A DNA stretch of 64,000 nucleotides from Callorhinus ursinus (GCF_003265705.1 NW_020312935.1:2574728-2638727), one strand, 5' to 3'. Positions 1-11,379 are shown, numbered from the stretch's first letter. Notes: generated by a model not told the origin, from the letters alone. Program-made: numbers and translations.

Positions 1-1231
1 TATATATGCCAAAAATAAGGGTAACTACTATGAAAGGATAGAATATGACTCTAAAAATGAAAAATAATTTTTTTTTAAAAAAGGATTGATAAGATGTTGG
101 TTGAAAAAGGTAAAAATAAAAATAAAAAAAAAGAGTTAAAAAAATTAACTTTGAAAGACAAATGAATCATGGTAAAAAAGCCATGAATTCTGTGTGCAGT
201 ATTCCCCTAGCGCTGGAGTTCTCCCGTTCTCATTGATAGGTAAACTTGGTCTTGGCTGGCTGTTCGTGCTGATCTTCTGTGGGAGGGGCCTGTTGCCATG
301 GTTCCCAAATGTCTTTGCCAGAGGCGGAATTGCCCCGCCCTTGCTGGGCCAGACTAAACAATCTGCTCGGGTTTGCTCTCAGGAGCTTTTGTTCCCTGCA
401 AGCTCTCCGTACAGCTCTGGAGGATGAGAGTGAAAATGGCGGCCTCCCAATCTCCCCCCAGGAGGAGCCGAGAACTCGGGGCCCTGCTCCTCAGTGCGCC
501 CCCAGAGAAAAGCAGTCAATCACTCCTGTCTCCCTGGTCTCCGGCTGCACTCCGTGCTTACCCGGTCTGTGACTGAGTGTTTCTATCTCTGGCACCCGAC
601 CCCATGTGGAGTCTCCAAACCCAGCAGATCCCTGCAGTGCGCTCCTGCGCTGCTCCTCCCAGGGGAGGAAGGGGAGTCCTCCTGGATCTGCCGCTTGTTG
701 GGTCCCTGCTGGAGGAGCAGTGGCCCGACTGTCATCAATCACAGTTTATGGCAACCCCGAGCTGAGATCCCATGCCTCAGCTCCGTCTCTGCAGCCGGCT
801 TCCCTGCTCCGATACCTGGGAGCTCTGCCGCACTCAGGCATCCCCGGTCTTTCTGTGACCCCGAGGGTCCTGAGACCACACTGTCCCGTGAGGGTTCCAC
901 CCCCAGGTTAGCCACTGGAGCGACGTCCCTCAGTGGAGCCGACTTCTAAAAGTTCCGATTTTGTGCTCCGTGGCTCTATCACTTTCCAGAAGTGGCCAAC
1001 GGAGGCCCCGTCCCCCGCCATCTATCCCCCCGAATATCGCCTCAGATTCACTTCTCCGCACGTCCTACCTTCCAGAATGTGGTCGCTTTTCTGTTCAGAG
1101 GGTTGTTGCTATTCTTTTCTTTGATCTCCTGTTGAGTTCATTAGTGTTCAGAATGTTTTGATCCCTATCCAGCTGAATTCCTGAGACCAGACGAAATTCA
1201 GGTCTCCTACTCCTCCGCCATCTTGCTCCCC
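1..1231 (-). mobile_element. Young carnivore L1, 5' UTR only (cut by window edge)
   Basis: On the minus strand this begins GGGAGCAAGATGGCGGAGGAG near 1231 and reads leftwards through a CpG-rich 5' UTR. The same sequence occurs in plus orientation at about 38,974-40,210, where it is followed by L1 ORF1, so the identity is internally supported. Only the 5' UTR is inside the window; ORF1, ORF2 and the 3' end would lie to the left of base 1. The intact 5' terminus suggests a full-length insertion. It sits in an older plus-strand L1, whose ORF2 3' part resumes at about 1232. Short open frames here are by-products of high GC, not genes. Confidence 0.9.
300..1231 (-). promoter_or_regulatory. L1 5' UTR promoter region, CpG-rich
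   Basis: This is the G+C- and CpG-rich first 0.9 kb of the L1 5' UTR, in strong contrast to the AT-rich surroundings. In mammalian L1s this part carries the internal RNA polymerase II promoter and often an antisense promoter. The role is inferred from the family. No specific factor site is claimed. Confidence 0.5.
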
Positions 1232-1908
1232 TACAAAATGCTTTTAGAAAAATACATAGGGGGAAAATCTTCCAGATCCTGGGCTAGGAAAAGATTTCTT
1301 AGACTTGACACCAAAAACATGATTCATGAAAGGAAAAACTGCTCACATGAATCTCATAAAAATTAAAAACATTTGCTTAGCAAATGAAAATGGAGAGGGA
1401 ACGATATGACAAAGGATTAGTATCTACACTATATAAATAATTCTTAAAACTCAACAGTAAAAAAAATAAGCAAACAATTCAATTAGAACTTAGGCAACGG
1501 ACATGAAGAGATATTTACCCAAAGAAGATCTATAGATGGTAAATAAGCACACAAAAAGATGTTCAGCAACATTAGCCATTAAGGAAATGGAAATGAAAGC
1601 CACAATAAGACATCACTGCACACCTACCAGGATGACTAAAATAAAAAAATAGCAACACCTTCAAATGTTGCTCAGGAAGAAGAGACATTGGATTGCTCAT
1701 ACAATGCTAGTGGGAATGTAAAATGGCAGAGTAACTCTGGAAAATAGTCTGGCATTTTCTTAAAACCAAAACCCCCCCCAAAAAAAACACCCCAAAAACC
1801 TAAACATGCAGTTACCATACAACCCAGCAATCCTATTCCAAGTCACAAGTCACAATGAAACGAAGACTTAATTACAAACAAAAGTAGACACATGAATGTT
1901 TAGAGCAG
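1232..1908 (+). mobile_element. Old L1, ORF2 3' part (first segment)
   Basis: Degenerate L1 ORF2 sequence in plus orientation. Recognisable stretches include the region around 'gacaccaaaaacatgat', the 'agacatcactgcacacctacc' region and 'caatgctagtgggaatgtaaaatgg'. It has many stops and no useful open frame. It is interrupted at about 1909 by an LTR and resumes at about 2348. The young L1 at 1-1231 inserted into its left part. Confidence 0.75.
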
Positions 1909-2347
1909 TGTGGTAGGTTGAATAATGGCTCCCCAAAGATACGTTCATGTCTTAATTCCTGGAAACTGTGAATGTTACTGTGCTTGGATAAAGGGGTTTT
2001 GCAGATGTAATGAAAGATCCTGACATGAAGAGATGACTCTGGATTATCCAGGTGGGCCCTAGATCCAAACATAAGTGTACTTATGGGAGACACACAGAAG
2101 ATAGTTTGATAGAAGAAAGGAAGGCAATGTGAAGTTTATAACCAGAGGCAGAGACTGGTTATAAGGTGAGGAAGGCAGCAAAGCTGAAAGAGGTGAAGAA
2201 CGAATTCCCTCCCAAGAGCCTTCAGAGGGAGTGGGGTCCTGCCAAATTTCGGAGTCCAAGCCTCAAAGAACCGTGAAAGAATAAATATCTATTGTTTTAA
2301 GCCCCAGTTTGCGATAATTTGTTGTGGCAGCCACTGGCAAGTAATAC
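1909..2347 (+). mobile_element. MaLR-like solitary LTR
   Basis: Starts TGTGGTAGGTTGAATAATGG and ends near 'ttgttgtggcagccactggcaag'. It contains 'tggattatccaggtgggccct' and the terminal 'gttttaagcccc' block typical of ancient mammalian MaLR (MLT1-like) LTRs. No internal region follows. The L1 on both sides is continuous (ORF2 3' end before and after), so it is an insertion. Family assignment is from memory; subfamily not determined. Confidence 0.55.
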
Positions 2348-2575
2348 AAATAGCTTTATTAATAAATAGCTCAAAATGAAACAACCCAGATATTCTTCAA
2401 AGGGTAAATAGTTAAACTGTGGTACATCCACACCACTGAATATGACTCAGCAATAAAATGAAAAAAGCTATTGATACATGCAAAAACAAGCAAAAATCTC
2501 CAAGGAATTATTATGAGGAAAAAAAAAAGCCAATCCCAAAAGATTACATACTACCAGTTCCATTTATATAACATT
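2348..2575 (+). mobile_element. Old L1, ORF2 3' end (second segment)
   Basis: Continuation of the L1 at 1232-1908 after the LTR. It carries the familiar end-of-ORF2 stretches 'gtggtacatccacaccactg' and 'aaaagattacatactaccag', then 'ccatttatataacattc'. Non-coding now. Confidence 0.75.
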
Positions 2576-2804
2576 CTTTTTTTTTCTATCTTGCTTTTTT
2601 CATTTAACACTACTTCATTCATTTAACATTCAACAAATATTATTGGACTGTTATAAATCAGAACCACACTTGTCTCTGAATATGATGAGCATTTTCTGAT
2701 GACATTAACTACTCTTCAAAAACATGATTTCTAAAAGCTATAGTGTTCAAAAATTTACTTTTATGTAACATAATTAAATCATTCTCTAAGTTTTGAATGT
2801 TCAT

Positions 2805-3535
2805 GTTATTTCTTTTGTTCTAACAGCTTTACTAAAGTATAATAAACACAGTGTTTATTATAAATATTTAAAGTGTACAGTTTGTAAGTTATGACCTATG
2901 AACATACCTGTGAAACTATCATCACAATCAAGATAATGAATATATGCCTCACCCAGAAAACAAGAGTTTTCTTGTGCTCTTTGGTAATCCCTCCCTCCTG
3001 CCCCTCCCTGCCCCCACCCTCTTCCCCAGGCAACCTCAGATCTGTTTTCTGTCACTATAGATTGGTTTAGATTTTCCAGACTATTTTATGAATGAAACAA
3101 TACTTTATGTATTCTTTTTGTCTGACTTCTTTCACTCATCATAATCATTTTTCTAATTTGCTGTGCAATCAGTAGTTTATTTCCTTTTATTACCACGTAG
3201 TATTTTACTGTATGGGTATATGATAATGTATTTATCCATTCACCTGTTGATGGACATTTTTGTTTCCATTTGTTAATTATTACAAATATAACTGCTATGA
3301 ACATGTGTCTTTGTATAGCCATATATTTCCTTTTCTCTTAGGTAGTCTATACAAAGACTTATACACACACATTTATAGCATCTGAAAATAAAATGTCTTG
3401 ATCACATATTGTGTGGGGGGGTGGTTTTTAAAAACTGCCGAACTGTTTTCCAAAGTAGTTGAACCATTTTTGTTCCCACCAGCAATTCCAGGGGTTCGGG
3501 GGGGTTGGAGGCAGGAGGGAAATATGTATAATTAT
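2805..3535 (-). mobile_element. Old L1 fragment, ORF2 3' end and 3' UTR, antisense
   Basis: Reads on the minus strand as degenerate L1: the plus strand shows 'tatttatccattcacctgttgatggac' type sequence near 3230 and 'actgttttccaaagtagttg' near 3440, the complement of the ORF2 C-terminal region. A second L1 piece in the opposite orientation follows directly. Confidence 0.65.
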
Positions 3536-3735
3536 ACAAGGCAACATGAGGGCTCCTTTTGGTGATGGAAATGTTCTGTGTGTTGAGTGTTTCAATGTCA
3601 GCATCCTGGCTGTGATATGTACTCTATGCAAGATATGACCACTGGGGGAAACTGTAGAAAGGGTATATGGGATGTCTTTATATTATTTCTTGCCACTGAA
3701 TGTGAATCTATGATTATCTCAAAATAAAAAAAAAT
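3536..3735 (+). mobile_element. Old L1 3' UTR fragment
   Basis: Plus-strand L1M-type 3' UTR: 'gatggaaatgttctgtgtg', 'gaccactgggggaaactg' and the ending 'ctatgattatctcaaaataaaa' before an A-rich run. Its join to an antisense L1 fragment may mark a 5' inversion or two separate insertions; this was not resolved. Confidence 0.5.
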
Positions 3736-4520
3736 TATTCAAAAAGACGATTAGCTTGGGTAGAAAGAAGTAAAAAAAAATAAACAAAAACCAAGTTAGA
3801 AGCATCATCTTAAAGATTCCAAGGTACCCCAAAATAACATTTAGTCCATTTAAAATTATAGTTTCCCTTTTGACAAAGAAGTGTTTTATCATATTTTTTA
3901 CAAGTGAAATAGCTTTGGTGTTAAAAGGTAACATCACTTTCTTGTTTTTATTCTTTTCTACTCTTCTGCACTATTAAGAAACAAAATCATCAGCATGCTG
4001 ACTGATGTAAAATGTCCCCCCTTGTAAACTGCTTCAGACTCAGTTCTATAATTGACACAATGGTTGTTCTGTCTTTTCTCTCAGAAATTCTGTTTTTAAC
4101 TCTTATTTCCTATTGAATTAGAAAAATGCTTCGCATCTCTTATTCCTGCATTTTACTCTAAAGTGCAGGCTACTTTAATATCATAACCCAATTTCCAACC
4201 AGTTCACATTTATTGCTTTATTTGCCCTTACTTAATCAACGACAAACAAGTGTCTATACACAGTCTATATAACCTTGTTAGTTTTCAATATCCATATCCA
4301 TGATTCCACCATTTGCCAAATTACCTATTTCTAACTTTAGCTTCATATTAGGACCCCAGGTACCTTAGTAAATGCCCTCATGCTTTCAGTACTTTTCTTA
4401 AAAGTTACTGGTATTTTCTTTAACATAAAGTCAGACCACCAACCTCATATGTGGGTCACAATCTGTCCCTTTACAGTGTATCATGAGAATTCAAATACCT
4501 CAGGGCAAAGACCAGATGCC
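3736..4520. other. No recognisable feature
   Basis: AT-rich sequence with no open frame of note and no repeat I can name on either strand. Confidence 0.5.
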
Positions 4521-4536
4521 TTATTCTCCCATTTTT

Positions 4537-4735
4537 AAAAAGTAATTATTAATTATTGATTAATTTGACAGAGAGAGACACAGCAAGAGAGGGAATACAA
4601 GTAGGGGGAGTGGGAGAGGGAGAAGCAGGCTTCCTGCTGAGCAGGGAGCCTGATGTGGGGCTTGATTCCAGGACACTGGGACCAGGACCTGAGCTGAAGG
4701 CAGACACTTAACAAATGAGCGACCCAGGTGCCCCC
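4537..4735 (-). mobile_element. CAN SINE (tRNA-Lys-derived)
   Basis: Minus-strand CAN SINE: its head is at the right end (complement of 'gggcacctgggtcgctcatt') and its A-rich tail at the left. It is flanked by a direct repeat TTATTCTCCCATTTTT at 4521-4536 and 4736-4751, a 16-bp perfect target-site duplication. Head mutations show moderate age. Confidence 0.93.
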
Positions 4736-4799
4736 TTATTCTCCCATTTTTGCTGAAGTTTCTAATACCCTTGGTAAAAACGTCTTATTCGGACTCCTA

Positions 4800-5300
4800 A
4801 AGTTGTAAAGGTCTGCTAATTCTTCCTTCACAATTCTCTCAACTGATTTTCAACTGATAAGACCATTATGTCTAGCCATACGCAACAGCTTCTTATTTGG
4901 TCTCCCTAAATCCAGAATCCTTTCCCTTTAAAATAGACTGCGAACTATAGTGAGATACATGTTTGTTTTTGTTTACATTTCACATTGCTATTGGAAGGGA
5001 TTCAATTGCTTCCCATGCTAAGAACAAGGTTTTCAAGCAGTGCATAATCTTTTATGAAACTTTTTTCCCAGTCATCTGTTTTGTCACAATGTAAATGTAT
5101 TCTGTTTTGTCACAATGTAAACGAATCATGGCTAAATAGAAAAATTGGAAAAACAATAAAGAATAAGGTCTACATTTTTATACTAGACATTCAAGACCTA
5201 TAACAATCTCACCCCTATATATCCTTATTGTCCACTATTTGCTTCACAAATTCATTGCCCCTCTTAAGTTAATCTACTTGCCTTGCCTTAAAACACATGC
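4800..5300 (+). repeat. Possible L2 remnant
   Basis: Loose resemblance to L2 LINE 3' sequence: 'tggaagggattcaattgcttccc' and 'caagacctataacaatctcaccc' in the expected order. Strongly decayed and low confidence. Confidence 0.3.
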
Positions 5301-5644
5301 CATGCTTTGCCAACTAAATTTTTTTTTTGGATATGCCACAGGGATTTCATTAAATATATAATGAAAGGAAAAGGACAAAATAGAACCCGAAAAACAAGTA
5401 AGTCAGAATTTTACCCAGATGAAATGCCTCCCTCTTCATGAAACTGTTTTATCACAGTAACAGAGAAGGCATTGTCCACTTACCTAAAATCTTACAATAG
5501 CCGTTCTTTTTAGTATTCTTATGGTGATAATGTAATGCCTTTTAATATGATTTTTTATCATCTTAGAGCACTTGCTGTAATATAAGTATGTTAAAATTGA
5601 TATTTCAACTTACATATCTTTCTTCAATAAAATATTTAAGGCTT

Positions 5645-6140
5645 CCCAAAAAAGTTAAGATAAATTTAACCAGCACCCAGCTGAAGACATAAAACTGAAG
5701 CACTCTTCTCTCCATTCCATCCTTTCTCCTAGTAGAGATAACCATTATCCTAAATTTCCATGCATGTTTTTATACTTTTATTACATATGTAACTATTTCT
5801 GCATTTTAAAACATTAATGACATCCCAACGTATGTAGTGTATTTTGGCTTACTTTGTCCTACGTTGTTTACCATATTTGTTTATATTGATGCAACAGCTA
5901 TAGTTCATTCATTAACTGGGGTGTAATATTCTTTTACATTAATCCATCATGGATTTGTTTATTCTCTTTTTGATGGATAGTTTCCAATTATTCACTCTTA
6001 TAATGATGTAATGAACATTCTTATACATGTCTCTGTGTTATATATGAGAGTTTCCTTAGGGTAGTACCTATAAGTGGATTTGCTCTATCATGAACATTTC
6101 TGCCTTTATCACGTTATCAAGATGATTTCCCTGTCTCTGG
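5645..6140 (-). mobile_element. Old L1 fragment (antisense)
   Basis: The plus strand resembles the complement of an L1 ORF2 C-terminal/3' region: 'ttgatggatagtttccaattattc' and 'gtagtacctataagtggatttgctc'. Highly diverged, with no coding capacity. Confidence 0.5.
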
Positions 6141-6345
6141 ATTATATTTTCACTGTATATCATTTCTTTCAGTGAACAAAATAATTTAATTTCTTAAAAA
6201 GTTATAGGTATATTAATTTCTTACAGAGTTATAGCTCTATTTGTGTTTCCTGATTGCTCCTGAGTCAATCTGGACAAGTTTTATTTTTCTGGGAAATTGT
6301 CCATTTCAGCTAAGTTTTCAAATTTATTGGCATAATTTATGCCCA

Positions 6346-6868
6346 CAAGGGGAAGTTTCTTGAGCTTAACTAACAATTAGATTCACATAACTATTATAGA
6401 CCATTCTTGACATAACTTCTTTTAGCAGAGTTCAGCCCAGGATACACAGCATATTGGCAGGGCAATGTCACGCATTTTTCTTCAGTAGGAGTACTCCTCA
6501 CAATAGGCCACCAAACAAAGAGAAGCTAATCTAAGATAGGAAGGAACAAAATCACACTGGATGGGTGCAGGTTCAGCTTAAAGTCACCACACTCAGGGAA
6601 GTTTAAAGCTATGGCTTTCTAGTAGCTTATTTACAGCCCTCCGGGGCAATGTGATTTACTCATCAAGTGTCCCTTTTAACATAGGCAATGGTGCCTGGTA
6701 TAAACATAGCTCACATTCCAAAAAGTGAGCTTTGATTTTTATTTGCAATTCTAAGGGAACAGATGGAACAGCTTTCCAGGGGTACAGAGCTAAGTAACTC
6801 TTGACTCACAATTGTCTTCCCTTATGTATTTAACTATTAATGCACCTGTAGGTATTGACTCCTTTTTC
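6346..6868. other. Unidentified 0.5-kb insertion in old L1
   Basis: The L1 sequence stops near 6345 ('ttattggcataattta') and resumes near 6869 ('ttcctaatactaatt'). The intervening block is more G+C-rich and unlike L1. It begins TGCCCACAAGGGG and ends near CTTTTTCA, so an LTR is possible, but I found no clear terminal repeat or target-site duplication. Confidence 0.4.
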
Positions 6869-7711
6869 ATTCCTAATACTAATTATTTGTAGCTTTCTTA
6901 ATTAGTTATTTCATGTTTGCCTATTAGTCTCTTCAAAGAACAATGTTTTTATTCTATCTTTATTTTCTAATCCTTCAATTTCTGCTCTTTATTTCCTTCC
7001 TTTTACTTTTTTTGGTTTATTTCCTTTTTTTCAAGTTGAATGTTTAGCTAAACTTTTGCCCTAAGTACTTCCTTAGCTTTATCTCACAAGCTTTAAAATG
7101 GTGTATTTTTATTATTGTGCCATTCTAAATATTTTCAAACTTCTATTGCAATTTTTATTTCTGACCCATGACTTTAAGGAATTTATTTTTAAATTTCCAA
7201 GGTTAAGGGATATTTTGAAATATCTTTTTATTTCTAATTTTGTGGGTTATAGAATACAGGTGGTATGATACTGATTTTTTTTTTAGCTTATGTAAGACTT
7301 GCTTTGTGCCCTAGTATATGGCAAGTCCATACAAATGTTATATATTTATTTGAAAAGTAATTCATAAATTTTAGAATCATTGCACAAATCTATCCATTAG
7401 GTTACATTGTTAATTGTTTTCTTCAAATTCTTTCTAGCCTTACTAATAATTTGTATGCTTCAGCAATTATTTAGGGAAGGGTATTATGTCTCCCATCATG
7501 ACTACAGATTTGTCATTTTATTGTAATTCTGTCAATTTTTGCTATATATAATTTGTGGCTTTGTTAATAGGTGCATACAAACTTTTCTTATATATATTTG
7601 GAGTTATTCATTTTATAATTTGTAGTATAACAAAGCTTATGCCTTAAAAATATTGGATCTGATATCAATGTATTATATTAGTTTTCTTTTTATTAGTGTT
7701 TGCCTCATACA

Positions 7712-7818
7712 TCTTTTTTTAAATTTAAATTCAATTTTCCCACATTAGTTTTTGATGTAGTCTTCAATTACTCATTAGTTGCATGTAACAGTGCTCATCA
7801 CATCATGTGCGTGCCTTA
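7712..7818 (-). mobile_element. Short carnivore L1 3' tail
   Basis: The plus strand 'ttagtttttgatgtag' followed by 'cattagttgcatgtaacag' is the complement of the terminal 3' UTR of the young carnivore L1 family (compare 62,926-63,019). About 100 bp; very strongly 5'-truncated. It lies inside an antisense old L1. Confidence 0.7.
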
Positions 7819-8030
7819 ATTTTACTTCTAATCTGTGTCTTAATGTGTCAAGTATGCCTCTTATAAGTAAAATATAGGTAAATTAAAACCTGACAATATT
7901 CCTTACTGATCTAAGATTACTGTATTTTACATCTCTGAAAACTAATACTTGAGTATATTTCTATATTTTGTATTTAATACTTTTATTTGCTTTTTCTTAG
8001 AACTTGTCTTTTTTTGCCTTCTGTTGACAA

Positions 8031-8729
8031 ATTTTTTTTAATTAAAAAACTTTATATTAAATACTGAGGGAATAAAAAGGAATATCTATAAGATATTTAT
8101 AAGGTATGACTAGCTCTTGATTTTAATGTGTGAATATAGTAATCAGCTTATTAATATTAGATATAGATTTTGCAAAAACTGAGGGATGTGTTAAACACTT
8201 CTGAAACAGGTTGGTGAATTTACCTATTTCTCTAAGGTCTGTCAATTTTTGTTTTATTTACTTTTACACCCTCTTATTATGTGCACTTAGAAATGCATCT
8301 TCTTAGTGAGCTGAAATTTTATACTTATGTCGTCGCTTGTCTTTATCTCTAATACAGCTTTTCCCTTGAAGTCTACGTGAAATTTATACAGTTCCTCAAA
8401 CTTTAAAAAATATTTATATTACCATTATCATTCTTTTAGTAATTCCATAGAAATTTTTGCATACATACCTACCTCCATCACAGCCTAAATGTAATAAACA
8501 TCTAAATATCCAATATTTCTTTCTAAAAATTAGAGGGAACTTAACTTTTAATCCCACTTGCTTTGTACCCTTCCTTACAGTTCTAAGTTTGTGTTCTCAG
8601 CTTTAAGGAGATAGTTACTTGGGCAGTTCCTGAATTTTGACTACTATTTCTTCTACTTTGTAAACTCACAAAAACCAAAGATTCAGTTCAATTCAGTGAA
8701 TGTCTTCAAGGTGAAAGCTGACTTCTTAC
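8031..8729. other. Mostly unassigned, one L1-like piece
   Basis: Antisense L1 endonuclease-like sequence is faintly visible at 8215-8390; the rest is AT-rich with nothing recognised. Confidence 0.35.
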
Positions 8730-8742
8730 TTGACTCAGGTTC

Positions 8743-8932
8743 TTTTTATTTTAATTTTATTATGTTATATTAATCACCATACATCATTAATTTTTGATGT
8801 AGTGTTCCATGATTCATTGTTTACGTATAACACCCAGTGCTCCATTCAGTATGTGCCCTCTTTAATACCCATCACTAGGCTAGCCCATCCCCCTCCCCTC
8901 TAAAACCCTCAGTTTGTTTCTCAGAGTCCATA
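8743..8932 (-). mobile_element. 5'-truncated carnivore L1 (3' UTR only)
   Basis: The plus strand is the complement of the young carnivore L1 3' end ('atgtagtgttccatgattc', 'ctctttaatacccatcac'). A perfect 13-bp target-site duplication TTGACTCAGGTTC flanks it at 8730-8742 and 8933-8945. Only about 190 bp of L1 was inserted. Confidence 0.92.
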
Positions 8933-8945
8933 TTGACTCAGGTTC

Positions 8946-9331
8946 AAGAACCTTTAGTCTTAAGCTTGAATTTCCCTTACTTTGTTACCAATTCACGGAT
9001 GAATTAAATTAAGTTTTATCCAGCATTTGTAATTGTTTTTGGTGGGAAGTTGGTGTTAGTTAACCACACTGCCAGAAATAAAATTCATCTCCTAAGTTTT
9101 ATTTACTCTGCCCTTTTTCCTTTCTTTATATGTTTGGAGATAACATATCATAATTTTATATTTTTAATGGATACATCTAAGCTTTTACTATAGAAAATGG
9201 ATATTAAAATCTAATAGCAATCAATATATTTTCTTCTCAAATAATACAAAGAATTTAGCACTCTAAGGCAAAATTTTCTTCATTCTTATATGACATTATT
9301 GTCCAGTATTTCAGTTTCACTCTTATTTTTC
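8946..9331. other. No recognisable feature
   Basis: AT-rich unique sequence; nothing seen except the left target-site repeat of the SF3B4 retrocopy at 9322-9331. Confidence 0.5.
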
Positions 9332-10854
9332 CTTTTTTTTTTAAACAAGTTTAGTTTTATTTTCTCTGTGCATTTGCAAAACACTTAGGACCAACATAGA
9401 AAAAAAATAAAACCTCCTGTGAAAAATATTACATGAAAGGGGAAAAAAAAAAAAAAGGCCTGAGAGGGATTAGTGCCTTAGCCATAGGGAGCTACAGCAA
9501 CTCTGACTGGTCCAAGGAATTGAAAAAATATCGGGAAGATAGAACAGGAGGCAAGAGAATGAGAAATTACTGAGGAAGAGGGCCTCGAAGTGGGCCACGA
9601 GGGGGAACTGGAGGCCGGGGGGTGGGATGGGATGGAGGGAGGGGCCGCTGCTGGTAGCCATAGGGTGGGGGTCGTGGAGGCCCAGTGTATCCATGAGGAG
9701 GCATCAGTGGAGGAGGTCCACGCATCCCATGTGGAGGCATAGGACCTGGGTGACCCATGGGAGATCCAAATGGAGGCCCTCGAGGGGGCATGCCCATCGG
9801 AGGAGGTCCAGGATGAGGCATTCTGGGTGGCGGTTGGGGTGGTGGCTGCCCCCTAGAGCCTGAGGGCCCAGCATGGGGGTGTCCTAAGCCATGAGGGCCA
9901 TGGTGGGCCAACTGCATCTGAGACATCCCTGGATGGGGCATCCCACCCGGTGGGAATGGGTGAGGATGTGAGTGTCCATGTCCAGGATGTCCAGCCCCTG
10001 GGGTTCCTGCTGATGGTGGGCCATGTCCTCCAGCCCCAGGAGGCATATGTGGTGGGGGCATAGCTGGGGGTATCCCAGGTGGAAGGGCTCCAGGAGGCGG
10101 CACTGGGGGTAGGAAGGACCCAGGAGGAGGCATGCCTGGTGGAGGAAGCCCGGACCCCAATGATGATACCACAGGATTGGGGGCTGAGGGTGGAGGGGGT
10201 GCATCTGCAAACAGTTGATGAGGGTGGTCGGCCTGGGAGAGTGGGTTCTGGGCTGCCAGAAGTCGTTCAGCTGCTGAGCCATGGCGCTCACCCTTGGAGT
10301 CCTTCTTGAAGGCATAGGACACAGTGATAGGGCGGTTACAGAGATACTGCCCATTCATGGCCTCAATAGCTGCATCCGAAGCATCAAAGGAAGCAAAATT
10401 AATAAAGGCATAACCTTTGGAGTTGCCTGTGTCAGGGTCCCGCATAATCTTCGGGGTTTGTAAGATGACCCCACAGGCGCTGAAAGTATCATAAAGCAGC
10501 TTCTCATCAATCTCCGTGTCTAAATTGCCAATGAAAATGTTGACCCCCACGTCCAGGTTCTTGTTGTGAGCTGATGCTTTGTTCACCCGTATTGGTTTCT
10601 CATAGAGTTTGATCATGTTCATGATCTTAATGGCATAGTCAGCATCTTCCTCACTCAAGAATTCCACAAAGCCATAGCCTTGGTGCTGACCTGTGACTCT
10701 ATCCTTTGGCATGTGGGTGTTGACTACTGGCCCTGCCTGGAGAAATAGCTCCCACAGCAGTGGTTCGCTAACCTTCTCGTCCAGGCCCCTGACGTAGACA
10801 GTGGCATCCTGGTTCCCTCGGAGATCGGCCCAGCTGCCATGGCGAAAGAGCTCC
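9332..10854 (-). pseudogene. SF3B4: SF3B4 processed pseudogene (retrocopy)
   Basis: SF3B4 (SAP49) is a subunit of the SF3b complex of U2 snRNP, with two RNA-recognition motifs and a long Pro/Gly-rich tail. This copy has no introns, although the parent gene is multi-exonic. It ends in a T-run (poly-A on the minus strand) at 9333-9342, preceded by an AATAAA signal, and is flanked by a 10-bp direct repeat CTTATTTTTC at 9322-9331 and 10855-10864. The ancestral start is at 10840-10838. A single-base deletion near codon 9 shifts the frame. From codon 44 (ATG at 10712) to the stop at 9569-9567 the frame is open for 381 codons, so 424 in total, the parental length. RNP1 of RRM2 (KGYAFINF) is kept. 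Changes include G to E in 'LYEKPIRV', P to T in 'LDTEIDEK' and F to C in 'SACGVI'. Confidence 0.95.
9567..10712 (-). CDS. Open frame in SF3B4 pseudogene (381 codons, N-terminally truncated)
   Basis: The longest open frame that is not L1-derived. It holds the second part of RRM1 (residues 1-48), all of RRM2 (about 59-138) and the complete Pro/Gly/His-rich tail (about 168-381). RRM1 lacks its first strand and RNP2, so a protein from it could not fold RRM1 normally. No promoter is visible upstream and the 3' UTR and tail are retrocopy-derived. I treat it as pseudogenic; expression would need evidence. Confidence 0.35.
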   Translation of the reverse strand: MPKDRVTGQHQGYGFVEFLSEEDADYAIKIMNMIKLYEKPIRVNKASAHNKNLDVGVNIFIGNLDTEIDEKLLYDTFSACGVILQTPKIMRDPDTGNSKGYAFINFASFDASDAAIEAMNGQYLCNRPITVSYAFKKDSKGERHGSAAERLLAAQNPLSQADHPHQLFADAPPPPSAPNPVVSSLGSGLPPPGMPPPGSFLPPVPPPGALPPGIPPAMPPPHMPPGAGGHGPPSAGTPGAGHPGHGHSHPHPFPPGGMPHPGMSQMQLAHHGPHGLGHPHAGPSGSRGQPPPQPPPRMPHPGPPPMGMPPRGPPFGSPMGHPGPMPPHGMRGPPPLMPPHGYTGPPRPPPYGYQQRPLPPSHPTPRPPVPPRGPLRGPLPQ

Positions 10855-10899
10855 CTTATTTTTCAGTTTTAAAAAACTTTTTTTCCCTCTTTTGGAAGT

Positions 10900-11350
10900 C
10901 ATAGACTCAAAGAAGTTGCAAAGATAATATAGGGAGGTCCCATGTTTTCTTCAATCAGTTTCTCCCAATGGTTACATCTTAAAATAACTATGGCAGAAAC
11001 ACCAAAACCAGAAAATTTGCACTGGTACAATATGTGTGTATAGTTCTATGTCATTTTATCATGTGTAGATTCAGGTAACCACCCCTGCAATCAAGACACA
11101 GTGTTTCATCACCAAGTTCTCTCTCGTGCTTTACAGTCACCCCTCATTGCTTCTCCCCATCTACAATTCTTACCCCCTGGCAACCATAAATATGCTCTCC
11201 TTTACTATAATCTTGTAATTTTGAAGATGGTCTATAAGTGGAATCACACCTTATATGACCTTTTGAGATTGGCTTTTTCCACTCAGCCTAATCCCTTCTT
11301 CCTTCTTGGCTCATTATCTTATTACAGGAAATATTCTTTAGTAATTCTTA
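10900..11350 (-). mobile_element. Old L1 3' region, antisense
   Basis: The plus strand 'gtagattcaggtaaccacccc', 'tcaagacacagtgtttcatc', 'ccctggcaaccataaatatg' and 'ataagtggaatcacacctt' is typical of the complement of old L1 3' UTR/ORF2 ends. The SF3B4 retrocopy inserted at its left edge. Confidence 0.6.
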
Positions 11351-11379
11351 TAGAGTGTCTATAAGTGAGCGAAATCTTT

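Larger units (their letters stand above)
6141..8030 (-). mobile_element. Old L1 ORF2, 5' half, antisense, with insertions
   Basis: Antisense L1 ORF2 (RT N-terminal and endonuclease part), recognisable at 6240-6345, 6870-7710 and 7820-8030. Two blocks do not belong to it: about 6346-6868, a 0.5-kb unknown insertion, and 7712-7818, a young L1 tail. The flanking L1 text resumes correctly after each. A related antisense endonuclease-like piece is also visible at 8215-8390. Confidence 0.55.

Noticed and set aside
194..949. Overlapping plus-strand open frames of up to 151 codons
   Set aside because: They lie antisense to the CpG-rich L1 5' UTR; high GC makes stops rare. The same happens at 39,305-39,825.
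9470..10463. Other open frames over the SF3B4 retrocopy, on both strands
   Set aside because: They are shadow frames of the Pro/Gly-rich coding sequence.
9567..10712. SF3B4 as a functional gene
   Set aside because: No introns, poly-A tail, target-site repeats and a frameshift in the first codons make it a retrocopy.
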